DNA of 64,000 nucleotides. It comes from Acidobacteriota bacterium (GTDB lineage Bacteria; Acidobacteriota; Vicinamibacteria; Vicinamibacterales; UBA2999). The translations under genes and the position numbers were made by a program. The stretch lies in contig CANIBQ010000006.1 in the NCBI GenBank assembly GCA_947465645.1, forward strand, positions 1 through 64,000. The letters run 5' to 3'. The notes below the pieces were generated by a model. That model was given only the letters and a program-made list of their open reading frames with translations, did no database searches and had not been told where the DNA came from. Shown piece after piece: positions 41,467 to 52,539 of this stretch (its first letter is position 1; every line of letters starts with the position of its first letter).

Positions 41467-42573
41467 TTACGAGGCGTTGACCGGCGCGCCGTCGCCTATC
41501 TTCTGGATATTGGAGACGATCACGCGCTCGCCTTCCTTGAGGCCCATGCGGACGATGTAGTCCTCGCCGATCACCTCGCCGAGCGTCACCGGCTTCTGGC
41601 GGGCGACTGTCCCCTTCTCCCCCTGCTCCGCGATGTAGACGAAGTACTGGCCACCAAGGCGGTTCACGGCCACGACCGGCACGGTCAGGGCCGGATCGTT
41701 GCTCCAGATCAGGCGGGCTCGCACGTACTGCATGACGCGCATGCCGGTCGGCATCTGCCGCAGCGTCGCCTTCACCAGCACCGACTGGGTGGCGTCGTCC
41801 GCGCGCGGCGCCACGAACGACACCGGGTTCGACGCGATTACCTGGCCGCTACTGTCGAGCAGTTCGACCGTGAGGCCCTCCCGCAGCTCGCCGGCGCGTT
41901 CGAGCGGCACGTTGAGGTAGGCCTCGAGGCCTTCCGGCGAATCGATGGTCGTAATCACCGTCGAGGGTGTCACGCGGTCGCCCTGGCGGATCGCGATCTC
42001 GCCGACGATGCCCGAGGTGGGCGCGGTGACGCGGTAGTACTGGAGCTGCACCTGCGTCTCGCGAATCTGCGACTGCACGGCCGCGAGCTGCGCCTCCGCG
42101 TTCTTCAGGGCGGTTTCGGCCTGTTCGAGCTCCGCGAGGCTGACGGCGCCGGCCGCATGCAGCTTCTGCAGCCGCGCAACCTGCTGGCGCGCATAGGACA
42201 CGTCGGCCTCACGGGCCGCGCGCTGCGACTCGATCGACGTCACGCTTGCCTGCTGGCGGTCAGGATCGATCTGGACCAGCGGCTGTCCCGCCGAGACGCG
42301 GTCCCCGGCCTTCACGAAGATCTGCCGCACCAGGCCCTCGACCTGCGGCTGGATGGTGGTGGAGCGCAGCGACCGGATCGTGGCGACGAACTCGGACGCC
42401 TGCGCCACGGGCTTGGGCGCGAGCGTGATGGTCTTGACGTCCATCGGCGGAAAGGCGCCAGGGCCGCCAGGACCACCACCTTCAGGGGCCTCCGGGGCGC
42501 CGCCGCAGCCGGCGCTGCCTATCGAGGCGAAGATCAACGCGACGAGAAATCTGGACGTAACGTATCGACACAT
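41467..42573 (-). CDS. RND efflux periplasmic adaptor (membrane fusion) lipoprotein
   Basis: It links the inner permease to the outer-membrane channel. The start ATG at 42573 gives a lipoprotein signal ending at IGSAGCGG. The lipoyl half (TIQPQVEGLVRQIFVKAGDRVSAGQPL), a helical hairpin (VSYARQQVARLQKL) and the beta-barrel domain (YRVTAPTSGIVGEIAIRQGDRV) are all visible over 368 residues. Its stop is directly followed by the ATG of the permease-TolC fusion, so the two form one operon encoding a full tripartite pump. Confidence 0.93.
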   Translation of the reverse strand: MCRYVTSRFLVALIFASIGSAGCGGAPEAPEGGGPGGPGAFPPMDVKTITLAPKPVAQASEFVATIRSLRSTTIQPQVEGLVRQIFVKAGDRVSAGQPLVQIDPDRQQASVTSIESQRAAREADVSYARQQVARLQKLHAAGAVSLAELEQAETALKNAEAQLAAVQSQIRETQVQLQYYRVTAPTSGIVGEIAIRQGDRVTPSTVITTIDSPEGLEAYLNVPLERAGELREGLTVELLDSSGQVIASNPVSFVAPRADDATQSVLVKATLRQMPTGMRVMQYVRARLIWSNDPALTVPVVAVNRLGGQYFVYIAEQGEKGTVARQKPVTLGEVIGEDYIVRMGLKEGERVIVSNIQKIGDGAPVNAS

Positions 42574-42643
42574 AGGGGTATCCGCGCAGGCGGGACTCAG
42601 CGTGATCCGGGGGCCTTCCAACTATACCTAAGACGTAAGACGG

Positions 42644-44665
42644 CTAGCGGAAGATCCCTTTGATGCCCCGGCCAAGTGCGCCAAACAGTCCCTGGATGGC
42701 GCGTTGTGCGCGCTGCTTCAGGCTCCCGCTGTGGATCGCGCACAGGCGCGTGGGGATCTCGTCGCCGTTTTTGAAGTACTCGACGTAGGTCGGACAGCCT
42801 TCGACCGGCCGCTGGTAGGAGAGGAGGCAGAACTCCTCGCCTTGCAAGTCACCGGGCCGTGCGAAGGGCTCGGCCGGACGGGCGCGCGCGACGCGGCGCA
42901 TGAAGTCGGACCAGATCGGCAGCGCCACGCGGGCGCCAGAGCCGGTGTTCCGGATTCGCTCCGGCTGGTCGAAGCCGACCCAGACACCCGCGACCACCGA
43001 TGAGGAGAACCCGACGAACCAGGCGTCGTGGTAGTCGTTGGTGGATCCGGTCTTGCCCCCGACTGGGCCCTTCACGCCGAGCCGCCGCGCCGAGGCACCG
43101 GTCCCGCGGTCGACCACGTCCTGCAGCATGGTCACCATCTGATACGCGACCTGCGGGGAGAGGATCTGCTCGCGTTCGGCATGAACCTGCAGGACCAGTT
43201 CGCCCGAGCCGTCCAGGACCGACGTCAGGGCGCGCGGCCGCACGCGGTACCCGAGCGTCGGGAAGACGGCGTACGCCGCGGTCAGGTCGAGCGGCGAGAC
43301 GAGGCCGCTGCCGAGCGCCAGCGACGGCACGTCCGGCTGATCGCGGACGCCGAGGTCCGCCACCAGGCGCAGGATCGATCCCGTTCCGACGCGCTGCTGC
43401 AGCAGCACCGCGGCCGCGTTGTTGGATTCGAGCAGCGCCGCGCGCAGCGTCATCTCGTCCTTGCCGCCCGCCTGCTCGTCGCGGGGAATCCAGACGCCCT
43501 CCGCCTGCTCGATCGCCACCTGCTTCAGGCCGGTGACCGTTGACACGGGCGACAGCCCCTGCTCGAGCGCTGCCGCGTAGACGAACGGCTTGAAGGCGGA
43601 CCCGGGCTGCCGGCGGCTTCGTGCGGCACGGTTGAAGGTGGTGGTGGCGAAATCAGACCCGCCGACCATCGCCAGCAGGTTGCCGGTCTGCGGATCCATC
43701 GCGACCAGCGCCCCCTGCAGTTCCTTGATGCCGAGCCGGCGCAGGCCGTCGCGGACCGCCGCTTCGGCGGCATCCTGGATCTCCGGGACGAACGTGGTGT
43801 GCACCTGCCAGTCAGGCGGGTTGTCGCCGCCGTAAACGTTGCGGAACTGCTGCCGCAGGTATTCCTTCGCGAACCCGTGCTTGGCGCTGGTGATCCGCGG
43901 TTGCGGCCTGACGCGAATCCGCTCGGCGCGCGCGGCCGACTCCTGCTCCGCCGTGATCTTCCCTTCCTCGCGCATGCGCTGCAGCACGACGAAGCTGCGG
44001 CGGCGCGCCGCGTCCAGGTGCGTCCAGGGCGAGTAGGACGCCGGCGCCCTGATGATGCCGGCGATCAGCGCGGCTTCGCCGATGGTGAGCTGCGACGCCT
44101 TCTTGCCGAGCATCTTCTCGGACATCGTCTCGATGCCGTAGATGCCGCCGCTCAGGTAGACCCGGTTGAGATAGAGCTGCAGGATCTCCCGCTTGGTCAG
44201 GAAGATCTCGAGCATCACCGCGAGCGCCGCCTCTTTGACCTTGCGGGCGTAGGTCCGCGAGTTGGACAGGAACAGCGTGCGCGCAAGCTGCTGCGTCAGC
44301 GTGCTGCCCCCCTGCCGCCCGTCCTCGGACCGCAGGTTGTAATACATGGCGCGCGTCAGCGCGATCGGATCGACCCCGGGATGCATGTAGAAGCGGTGGT
44401 CTTCGACCGCCACGACCGCGTCCTTGAAGTGCGTGGAGATCTGCTCGAACGGGACGTCCTTGCGCTGCTCGTCGAGGCGGAACCAGGGCCGGCCGGCGGC
44501 GTCGTAGAAGACCGTGTCCCCGACGCCGCGATTCAGCTTGTAGATCGTCCACCCGTGGCGTCCGGTCCAGGCCGCGGCCATCACCACCAGCACGATGGCG
44601 AGCCCGCCGGCGACGGCGATCAGCCAGTCCCGGATCGTCAGGGCGCGGAGGTCTGAGAACCGCAC
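42644..44665 (-). CDS. Penicillin-binding protein 1A (bifunctional transglycosylase/transpeptidase)
   Basis: It builds peptidoglycan. One N-terminal membrane helix (WLIAVAGGLAIVLVVMAAAW) precedes the glycosyltransferase GT51 domain (VVAVEDHRFYMHPGVDP, GGSTLTQQLART, KEAALAVMLE). The transpeptidase domain has SAFK (QPGSAFKPF), SNN (LLESNNAAAV) and KTG (GGKTGSTND). The 673-residue length fits PBP1A/PbpF-type enzymes. Its 5' end faces the divergent beta-propeller gene across 24 bases. Confidence 0.95.
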   Translation of the reverse strand: MRFSDLRALTIRDWLIAVAGGLAIVLVVMAAAWTGRHGWTIYKLNRGVGDTVFYDAAGRPWFRLDEQRKDVPFEQISTHFKDAVVAVEDHRFYMHPGVDPIALTRAMYYNLRSEDGRQGGSTLTQQLARTLFLSNSRTYARKVKEAALAVMLEIFLTKREILQLYLNRVYLSGGIYGIETMSEKMLGKKASQLTIGEAALIAGIIRAPASYSPWTHLDAARRRSFVVLQRMREEGKITAEQESAARAERIRVRPQPRITSAKHGFAKEYLRQQFRNVYGGDNPPDWQVHTTFVPEIQDAAEAAVRDGLRRLGIKELQGALVAMDPQTGNLLAMVGGSDFATTTFNRAARSRRQPGSAFKPFVYAAALEQGLSPVSTVTGLKQVAIEQAEGVWIPRDEQAGGKDEMTLRAALLESNNAAAVLLQQRVGTGSILRLVADLGVRDQPDVPSLALGSGLVSPLDLTAAYAVFPTLGYRVRPRALTSVLDGSGELVLQVHAEREQILSPQVAYQMVTMLQDVVDRGTGASARRLGVKGPVGGKTGSTNDYHDAWFVGFSSSVVAGVWVGFDQPERIRNTGSGARVALPIWSDFMRRVARARPAEPFARPGDLQGEEFCLLSYQRPVEGCPTYVEYFKNGDEIPTRLCAIHSGSLKQRAQRAIQGLFGALGRGIKGIFR

Positions 44666-44689
44666 GACTTCGATGGTAACCTTTCGCGA

Positions 44690-45787
44690 ATGGCTCGATG
44701 GCTCCTCGTTTTTCCGCTGCTGCTCACCGTTATGACGGCAGAGCCGGCCGCCCAGTCGGCTGAGCAGGACTTCCTCTCACGGGTCCGCCGGCTCACGGTC
44801 GAGGGGCGCCGCGCGGGCGAAGGCTACTGGGCGCCCGACGGGCAGCGGCTCGTGTTTCAGAGCGAGCGCGAGCCCGGCAATCCCTTCTACCAGATTTACA
44901 CGCTCGACCTCACCACCGGTGACGCATCGCGTATTTCGCCCGGCTACGGCAAGACCACCTGCGCGTTCTTCCGAGCCGGAACGGATCAGATCCTGTTCGC
45001 CTCCACGCACCACGATCCGCGGTCGAAGGCGCTGCAGCAGGAGGAGATGGACTTCCGCGCCTCGGGCAAGGAACGGCGCTATTCGTGGGACTACGACCCC
45101 GAGTTCGAGATCTACGCCTATGCCGAGAAGGCCCGGTCGTATGCCCGCCTGACCAACGCGCGCGGCTATGACGCGGAGGCCAGCTATTCGCCCGACGGCC
45201 AGTGGATCGCGTTCTCGTCGATGCGCGACGCGTACAACCGCCAGCTTTCTCCCGCCGACCAGAAGCTGCTCGACGTGGATCCCAGCTACTTCGGCGAGAT
45301 CTACATCATGCGCGCCGATGGATCGGGACAGAAGCGGCTGACCAGCGTGACCGGCTACGACGGCGGTCCTTTCTTCTCGCCCGACGGCACCCGCATCGTG
45401 TGGCGCCGGTTCGACGAGCAGGGCCTGATCGCGAATGTCTGGACGATGAAGATCGACGGTACCGACCAGCGTCAGGTCACCGACTTCGGCTCGATGAGCT
45501 GGGCGCCCTATATCCACCCGTCGCGCGAATACCTCCTGTTTGCGTCGAACAAGCTCGGGTTCGAAAACTTCGAGATCTTCATGGTGGACGTCGACGGCAG
45601 GAAGGAGCCCGTCCGCATCACCTACTCCGACGGATTCGACGGCCTCCCGGTTCCCTCGCCGGACGGCCGCCGGCTGGCGTGGACCTCGAACCGCGCCGGC
45701 GGCCGCGAAGGGCAGATATTCCTGGCCGACTGGAATCATCAGGCCGCGCTCGATGCCTTGAAGCGCTCCCCGGAGAGAAAGAAATGA
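44690..45787 (+). CDS. Secreted beta-propeller protein with PD40/TolB-like repeats
   Basis: A signal peptide (MARWLLVFPLLLTVMTAEPAAQ) is followed by at least four PD40/WD40-like repeats with the motif SPDG (EASYSPDGQWIAFSS, GPFFSPDGTRIVWRR, PSPDGRRLAWTSNRAG) and DGSGQKRLT-type strands. In TolB and dipeptidyl-peptidase relatives such repeats bind peptides or partners. It is coupled to the M28 peptidase gene by an ATGA overlap, which suggests a peptide-processing pair. 365 residues. Confidence 0.87.
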   Translation: MARWLLVFPLLLTVMTAEPAAQSAEQDFLSRVRRLTVEGRRAGEGYWAPDGQRLVFQSEREPGNPFYQIYTLDLTTGDASRISPGYGKTTCAFFRAGTDQILFASTHHDPRSKALQQEEMDFRASGKERRYSWDYDPEFEIYAYAEKARSYARLTNARGYDAEASYSPDGQWIAFSSMRDAYNRQLSPADQKLLDVDPSYFGEIYIMRADGSGQKRLTSVTGYDGGPFFSPDGTRIVWRRFDEQGLIANVWTMKIDGTDQRQVTDFGSMSWAPYIHPSREYLLFASNKLGFENFEIFMVDVDGRKEPVRITYSDGFDGLPVPSPDGRRLAWTSNRAGGREGQIFLADWNHQAALDALKRSPERKK

Positions 45788-47592
45788 GTATCTGGCCGCG
45801 CAGGCTGAAGCCTGCGCTCTACATTCTTCTAGGGCTCGCATGTGCGGGGTCGGCAAGCGCGCAGACGAGGGCGCACGTCGAGGTGCTGGCTTCGGATCGG
45901 CTCGAGGGTCGCGAGGCGGGCTCCGCGGGCGAGAGGCTTGCGGCCGAATACATCGCCGCCCAGCTCACGCGCATCGGCGCCAGGCCGCTGCCGGGCCGGG
46001 CGGACATGTTCGTGCCGTTCGAGTTCACCGCCGGCAGCCGGGACGGCGGCTCGCGCGTCACGATCACGCAAGGGGGAACGGCGCGCGCATTCGCCTCGCG
46101 CTCCGACATCCAGGCGCTGTCCTTCTCGGACGATGCCGAGGTCAGCGGCAGCGTGGTATTTGCCGGCTACGGTCTGGTGGTTCCCGAGTCCCAGAACTTC
46201 GGCTACGACAGCTATGCCACGCTCGACGTCAGGGACAAGATCGTCGTCGTCCTTCGCTACTTTCCCGAAGACGCCGACCAGCAGACGCGCGCGGTGCTCG
46301 CCCGCTATGCCGACCTGCGCTACAAGGCGATGGCCGCCCGGCAGCGCGGCGCCAGAGCGCTGCTGGTGGTCACCGGCCCGCGTTCTCCGAACGCCGGCAC
46401 GCTCGTGCCGATGACCTTCGATACCGCCATCGCCGGATCCGGCATTCCCGCCGCCAGCGTCAGCGGCGCAATAGCCGACGCGCTCTTTTCGCCCGGGTCG
46501 AAATCCTTACGCGACGTGCAGCAGGAGCTCGATTCGGCCAACCCGCACGTCGCCGGCTTCGAGCTGCCGGGCGTGACGGTCACCCTCACAACAGCCGTCG
46601 TCCGCGAGAAGCAGACCGGACGCAACGTGATCGCCTACCTCCCCGCCACGCAGCCGCTGACCGGCGTTGACAAGGCGTGGGTGGCGGTCGGCGCGCACTA
46701 CGACCACCTGGGTCGCGGCGGCAAAGGCCACTCGCTCGCATCCCAGGCAGACGCCTCCGCCATCCACTATGGGGCCGATGACAACGCCTCCGGCACCGCC
46801 GCCGCCATCGCGATCGCGCAGGCGCTCGCCTCGCAGCCGAGACGCCGTCACGTGCTCATCGCGCTCTGGTCGGCTGAGGAGATCGGCCTGGTGGGATCCA
46901 ACGCGTTCGTCGTCGCGCCGCCGGTGCCGATCGCCCAGGTCGCGGCGTACTTCAACTTCGACATGGTCGGGCGCATGAGCGGCAACAAGCTGATCGTCCA
47001 GGCCACCGGCACGAGCCCGACGTGGGCACGGCTGCTCGAGCGCGCCAATGTCGCCGCCGGGTTCGACCTGGTGATCCAGCCCGACCCGTATCAGCCGACC
47101 GACGTCGCCACGTTCAACCAGGCGAGCGTCGCGAGCCTGGCCTTCTCCACCGGCGCGCACGCGGACTACCACAAGCCGTCCGACACGGCTGACAAGATCA
47201 ACTACGCCGACCTCGATCGCATCGTCACGATGGCCGTGGCGCTGGTGCGCGCGACCGCGGATGCCGACCAGGCGCCGCAGTTCTCCAAGGTCGATCAGCC
47301 GATCTCACGGGGCAGCATCGCGGGGGTGCGCGTGACGACGGGAACCATTCCCGACTACGCGACCGAGGTGAAGGGACTGCTGCTCGGCGGGGTGACCGGC
47401 GGCGGACCGGCGGATCGCGCCGGCCTGATGAAGGGAGACATCATCATCGAGATCGCCGGCCAGACGATCGCCAACATCTACGACTACACCTACGCGCTGG
47501 AGCTCCTGAAGGTCGATCAGGCGGTGAAGGTCGTCTACACCCGTGCCGGCGAAAAGCGCGAGACGCAGATGATTCCCGCTGCGCGCCGCTGA
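45784..47592 (+). CDS. Secreted M28 family metallopeptidase with PA and PDZ domains
   Basis: A two-zinc aminopeptidase-type enzyme of 602 residues. After the signal peptide come a PA insert (about residues 110-230) and the M28 catalytic core: VGAHYDHLG, GADDNASGTAA, WSAEEIGLVGS, FNFDMVGRM, and HADYHKPSDT with the last ligand His. A C-terminal PDZ (LLLGGVTGGGPADRAGLMKG) follows. The signal peptide begins MSIWPRRLKPALYILLGLA and is partly encoded by a PR4 palindrome (45797-45822). The ATG overlaps the preceding stop. The longer frame beginning at 45202 is a shadow of the propeller gene. Confidence 0.93.
   Translation: MSIWPRRLKPALYILLGLACAGSASAQTRAHVEVLASDRLEGREAGSAGERLAAEYIAAQLTRIGARPLPGRADMFVPFEFTAGSRDGGSRVTITQGGTARAFASRSDIQALSFSDDAEVSGSVVFAGYGLVVPESQNFGYDSYATLDVRDKIVVVLRYFPEDADQQTRAVLARYADLRYKAMAARQRGARALLVVTGPRSPNAGTLVPMTFDTAIAGSGIPAASVSGAIADALFSPGSKSLRDVQQELDSANPHVAGFELPGVTVTLTTAVVREKQTGRNVIAYLPATQPLTGVDKAWVAVGAHYDHLGRGGKGHSLASQADASAIHYGADDNASGTAAAIAIAQALASQPRRRHVLIALWSAEEIGLVGSNAFVVAPPVPIAQVAAYFNFDMVGRMSGNKLIVQATGTSPTWARLLERANVAAGFDLVIQPDPYQPTDVATFNQASVASLAFSTGAHADYHKPSDTADKINYADLDRIVTMAVALVRATADADQAPQFSKVDQPISRGSIAGVRVTTGTIPDYATEVKGLLLGGVTGGGPADRAGLMKGDIIIEIAGQTIANIYDYTYALELLKVDQAVKVVYTRAGEKRETQMIPAARR
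45797..45822. repeat. PR4-type palindrome in the M28 signal-peptide coding region
   Basis: GCGCAGGCTGAAGCCTGCGC followed by TCTAC, read as RRLKPALY. It is related in core (GGCTGAAGCC) to the palindrome at 29629. Confidence 0.7.
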
Positions 47593-47657
47593 CTCCCAAC
47601 TACCAACCCCGCAACTCCCAACGCTTGGGAGTTGGGCGTCTTGGGGGTTGGGAATTA
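47591..47657. repeat. Short-word hairpin (AACTCCC / GGGAGTT)
   Basis: The left arm ACTCCCAACTACCAACC and CAACTCCCAACG faces the right arm TTGGGAGTTGGGCG and TTGGGGGTTGGG. It forms a clear stem-loop between convergent genes and may act as a terminator for both. Confidence 0.82.
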
Positions 47658-48428
47658 CTTCTGAACGTCCCCGTCGATTGCCGCGATCTCCTTGTCCTCG
47701 ACGCCGAGGATGGCCTCCGCCTTTTCCGCCAGCGGGTCCGATTCAACCGGACCCTGAATGCGGGCATAGATGAACGCGACGGCAAAAATCACGACGATCA
47801 ACCCGAGCGACAGCCATCGTGGCACCTCGTAGTGCACGTAGCCCGCGCTGTGCAGGTACTCGAGCACCAGCTTGATGCCGACCCACGCGATGATCACGAA
47901 GGCGCCGTCCACCAGCGCGGGATACTTGTTCACCAGCACCAGCAACCGCCCGATCACCAGCCGCATCGCGATCACGCCGAGAATCCCGCCGGTGATGATC
48001 ACCCAGGTCTTGTTGGACATCGCCACGGCGACCAGGATCGAATCGATCGCGAAGACGATGTCGGTCAGCTCCACCTTCACCACCGTGGACCAGAACGGCG
48101 ACATCCCCAGGAACGACGTGGCTTTCTTCGGCTGGCGCCGCGCGGCGGCGTCTTCATGTCCCGAGAAATGCGTATACGGCAGCCACAGCAGGTAGGCGGC
48201 GCCGATCAGCATGACGAACTTCAGCTGGATCAGGTAGACCGCGAGCAGGATCGCGAGGATTCTGAACGCAAAGGCGCCGATGATTCCGTACTGGAGCGCT
48301 TTGCGCTGCTCGTGCTTGGGAAGCCCCAGCACGAGAACGGCGAGCACCATCGCGTTGTCGGCGCTCAGGAGTCCTTCGAGGGCGACCAGCAGGGCGACGG
48401 TGACGAGATCAGCGGATTGAATATCCAA
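47655..48428 (-). CDS. TerC family integral membrane protein
   Basis: The protein has 257 residues with seven or more membrane helices. The TerC acidic motifs are in place: ALEGLLSADNAMVLA and VELTDIVFAIDSILV. The family is linked to tellurite resistance and metal (manganese) export during membrane protein maturation. The C-terminal tail is acidic and cytoplasmic. It is divergent from the hspR operon and convergent with the M28 gene. Confidence 0.9.
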   Translation of the reverse strand: MDIQSADLVTVALLVALEGLLSADNAMVLAVLVLGLPKHEQRKALQYGIIGAFAFRILAILLAVYLIQLKFVMLIGAAYLLWLPYTHFSGHEDAAARRQPKKATSFLGMSPFWSTVVKVELTDIVFAIDSILVAVAMSNKTWVIITGGILGVIAMRLVIGRLLVLVNKYPALVDGAFVIIAWVGIKLVLEYLHSAGYVHYEVPRWLSLGLIVVIFAVAFIYARIQGPVESDPLAEKAEAILGVEDKEIAAIDGDVQK

Positions 48429-48474
48429 GCAGCCTTCAATCCTACCTCAGCGCCTCTCGCGACCGCGGCTCACC

Positions 48475-48503
48475 TTGACACGACCCATATCACTTCCTAG
48501 ACT
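48475..48503 (+). promoter_or_regulatory. Sigma-70-type promoter of the hspR operon
   Basis: TTGACA (48475-48480), a 17-base spacer, and TAGACT (48498-48503), 25 bases before the hspR ATG. CTTGACA (48474-48480) and TATCAAG (48512-48518) are inverted half-sites resembling HspR-type (HAIR) boxes, although the spacing is unusual. Confidence 0.7.
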
Positions 48504-48527
48504 CGATCTGTATCAAGGTTGGGCCCC

Positions 48528-48872
48528 ATGGCAGTGCAGCAGGAGCAATTTCTGATCAGCGTGGCGGCGGAAATGCTGGGGATGCACCCCCAGACGCTGC
48601 GGAAGTACGAGCGGCTGGGGCTGATCCAGCCGTCGCGGACGATCGGCAGCATGCGTCTCTACTCGAGCGAGGAACTCGAGAAGATCCGCCTGATCAAGAG
48701 CCTGGTGGATGACGGAGGGATCAACCTCGCGGGCGTGCAGCGGCTGCTGTCGATTGCTGAAGTGATGCAGCGGATCCGCCCCCTCATGGACGAGGGTGCC
48801 CTCGCCACCGGTGCGGGACGCCGGCAACTGGTCACCGAGATGCGCCGCCTCAGCGACGCATTGGGGCTGTGA
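48528..48872 (+). CDS. hspR: MerR-family heat-shock regulator HspR
   Basis: The protein has 114 residues with a MerR helix-turn-helix (LISVAAEMLGMHPQTLRKYERLGLIQPSRT, then RLYSSEELEKIRLIKSL). HspR proteins repress dnaK, dnaJ and clpB genes through inverted repeats and usually sit in the operon they control. Here it is followed by a J-protein and ClpB, which supports the name. The start is the ATG at 48528. Confidence 0.9.
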   Translation: MAVQQEQFLISVAAEMLGMHPQTLRKYERLGLIQPSRTIGSMRLYSSEELEKIRLIKSLVDDGGINLAGVQRLLSIAEVMQRIRPLMDEGALATGAGRRQLVTEMRRLSDALGL

Positions 48873-48940
48873 GATGCCTTGTGCCTCTGGCCTTTGGTCT
48901 TTGGTAGGGACCAGAGGCTAGAGGCCAAAGGCCAGAGACT
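48873..48940. repeat. Short-word hairpin (GCCTTTGG / CCAAAGGC)
   Basis: CTCTGGCCTTTGGTCTTTGG pairs with CCAGAGGCTAGAGGCCAAAGG around the loop GTAGGGA. It lies between hspR and dnaJ inside the operon and could attenuate downstream genes or protect mRNA. Confidence 0.82.
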
Positions 48941-49939
48941 ATGGAATTCAAGGACTACTACAACACGCTTGGCGTGACCAAGGCCTCGACCGAGAAGGAG
49001 ATCAAGGGCGCCTTCCGGAAGCTGGCCCGCAAGCATCACCCGGACGTCAACCCGGGCGACAAGCAGGCGGAGTCGCGGTTCAAGGACATCAACGAGGCCT
49101 ACGAGGTCCTGGGCGATCCGGCCAAGCGCAAGAAGTACGACGAGCTCGGCTCGAACTGGCGGGCCTACGAGCAGGCGGAGGCGCAGGGCGGGCCCAACCC
49201 GTTTGCGGGCCAGTGGAATCCCGGCGCCGGCGGCCAGGGCGGCGGCTTCCGCGGGATGACGCAGGAAGAGATGGCGGAGATGTTCGGGGACCAGAACCCC
49301 TTCTCCGACTTCTTCACGACATTCTTCGGCGGTGGCGGCGGCGCCGACCCGCGGCGTGGGGCCGGTGGACGGGCCCGTTCGCGGCAGCGACCCGGCCGCG
49401 ACGTCGAGCACGAGATCGAGCTGACGCTCGAGGACGCCTACGACGGCACGACGCGCCGGCTGTCGATGAAGCATGACGGTCACGCGCGCACCGTCGACGT
49501 GCGCATCCCGGCGGGCGTTGGCGATGGCTCGCGGGTGCGGGTCGCCGGCGAGGGCGAGCACGGCGTCGCCGGGGCGCAGTCGGGCGACCTGTATCTGCGC
49601 GTCCGCCTCGCGGTGCATCCGGAATTCGAACGCAAGGGACGCGATCTGTACGTCAAAGTACCCATTCCGGTGACCACCGCGGTGCTGGGCGGCGAAGCGG
49701 AAGTGAAGACACTGAGCGGCAAGGCGGTGCGCCTGCGGATCCCGCCGCTCACGCAGAATGGCCAGGTGTTCAGGCTGAAGGGCTACGGGATGCCCAAGGT
49801 GGGCAAACCGGACGAAAAAGGCGACCTGTACGCCCGCGTCGAGGTGCAGATGCCGACTGAGAATTCACCGTCGGAACGTGAACACTGGGAGGCCCTGGCA
49901 AAACTCGCTGGAGGAGCGGCCAACACCTCGGCCGCGTGA
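48941..49939 (+). CDS. DnaJ-class co-chaperone (CbpA-like, no zinc finger)
   Basis: An N-terminal J-domain ([31 protein letters not shown] with HPD) is followed by a Gly/Phe-rich linker and the two beta-barrel C-terminal domains ([21 protein letters not shown]). The four CxxCxGxG repeats of full DnaJ are absent, so it is a class B co-chaperone of 332 residues. It passes client proteins to DnaK, which is not in the window. It is followed immediately by clpB. Confidence 0.9.
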   Translation: MEFKDYYNTLGVTKASTEKEIKGAFRKLARKHHPDVNPGDKQAESRFKDINEAYEVLGDPAKRKKYDELGSNWRAYEQAEAQGGPNPFAGQWNPGAGGQGGGFRGMTQEEMAEMFGDQNPFSDFFTTFFGGGGGADPRRGAGGRARSRQRPGRDVEHEIELTLEDAYDGTTRRLSMKHDGHARTVDVRIPAGVGDGSRVRVAGEGEHGVAGAQSGDLYLRVRLAVHPEFERKGRDLYVKVPIPVTTAVLGGEAEVKTLSGKAVRLRIPPLTQNGQVFRLKGYGMPKVGKPDEKGDLYARVEVQMPTENSPSEREHWEALAKLAGGAANTSAA

Positions 49940-49941
49940 TC

Positions 49942-52539
<2,598 letters not shown>

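Noticed and set aside
45202..45783. N-terminal extension of the M28 peptidase frame
   Set aside because: It lies in a shadow frame of the beta-propeller gene; the ATG at 45784 starts a proper signal peptide and overlaps the preceding stop in the usual ATGA way.
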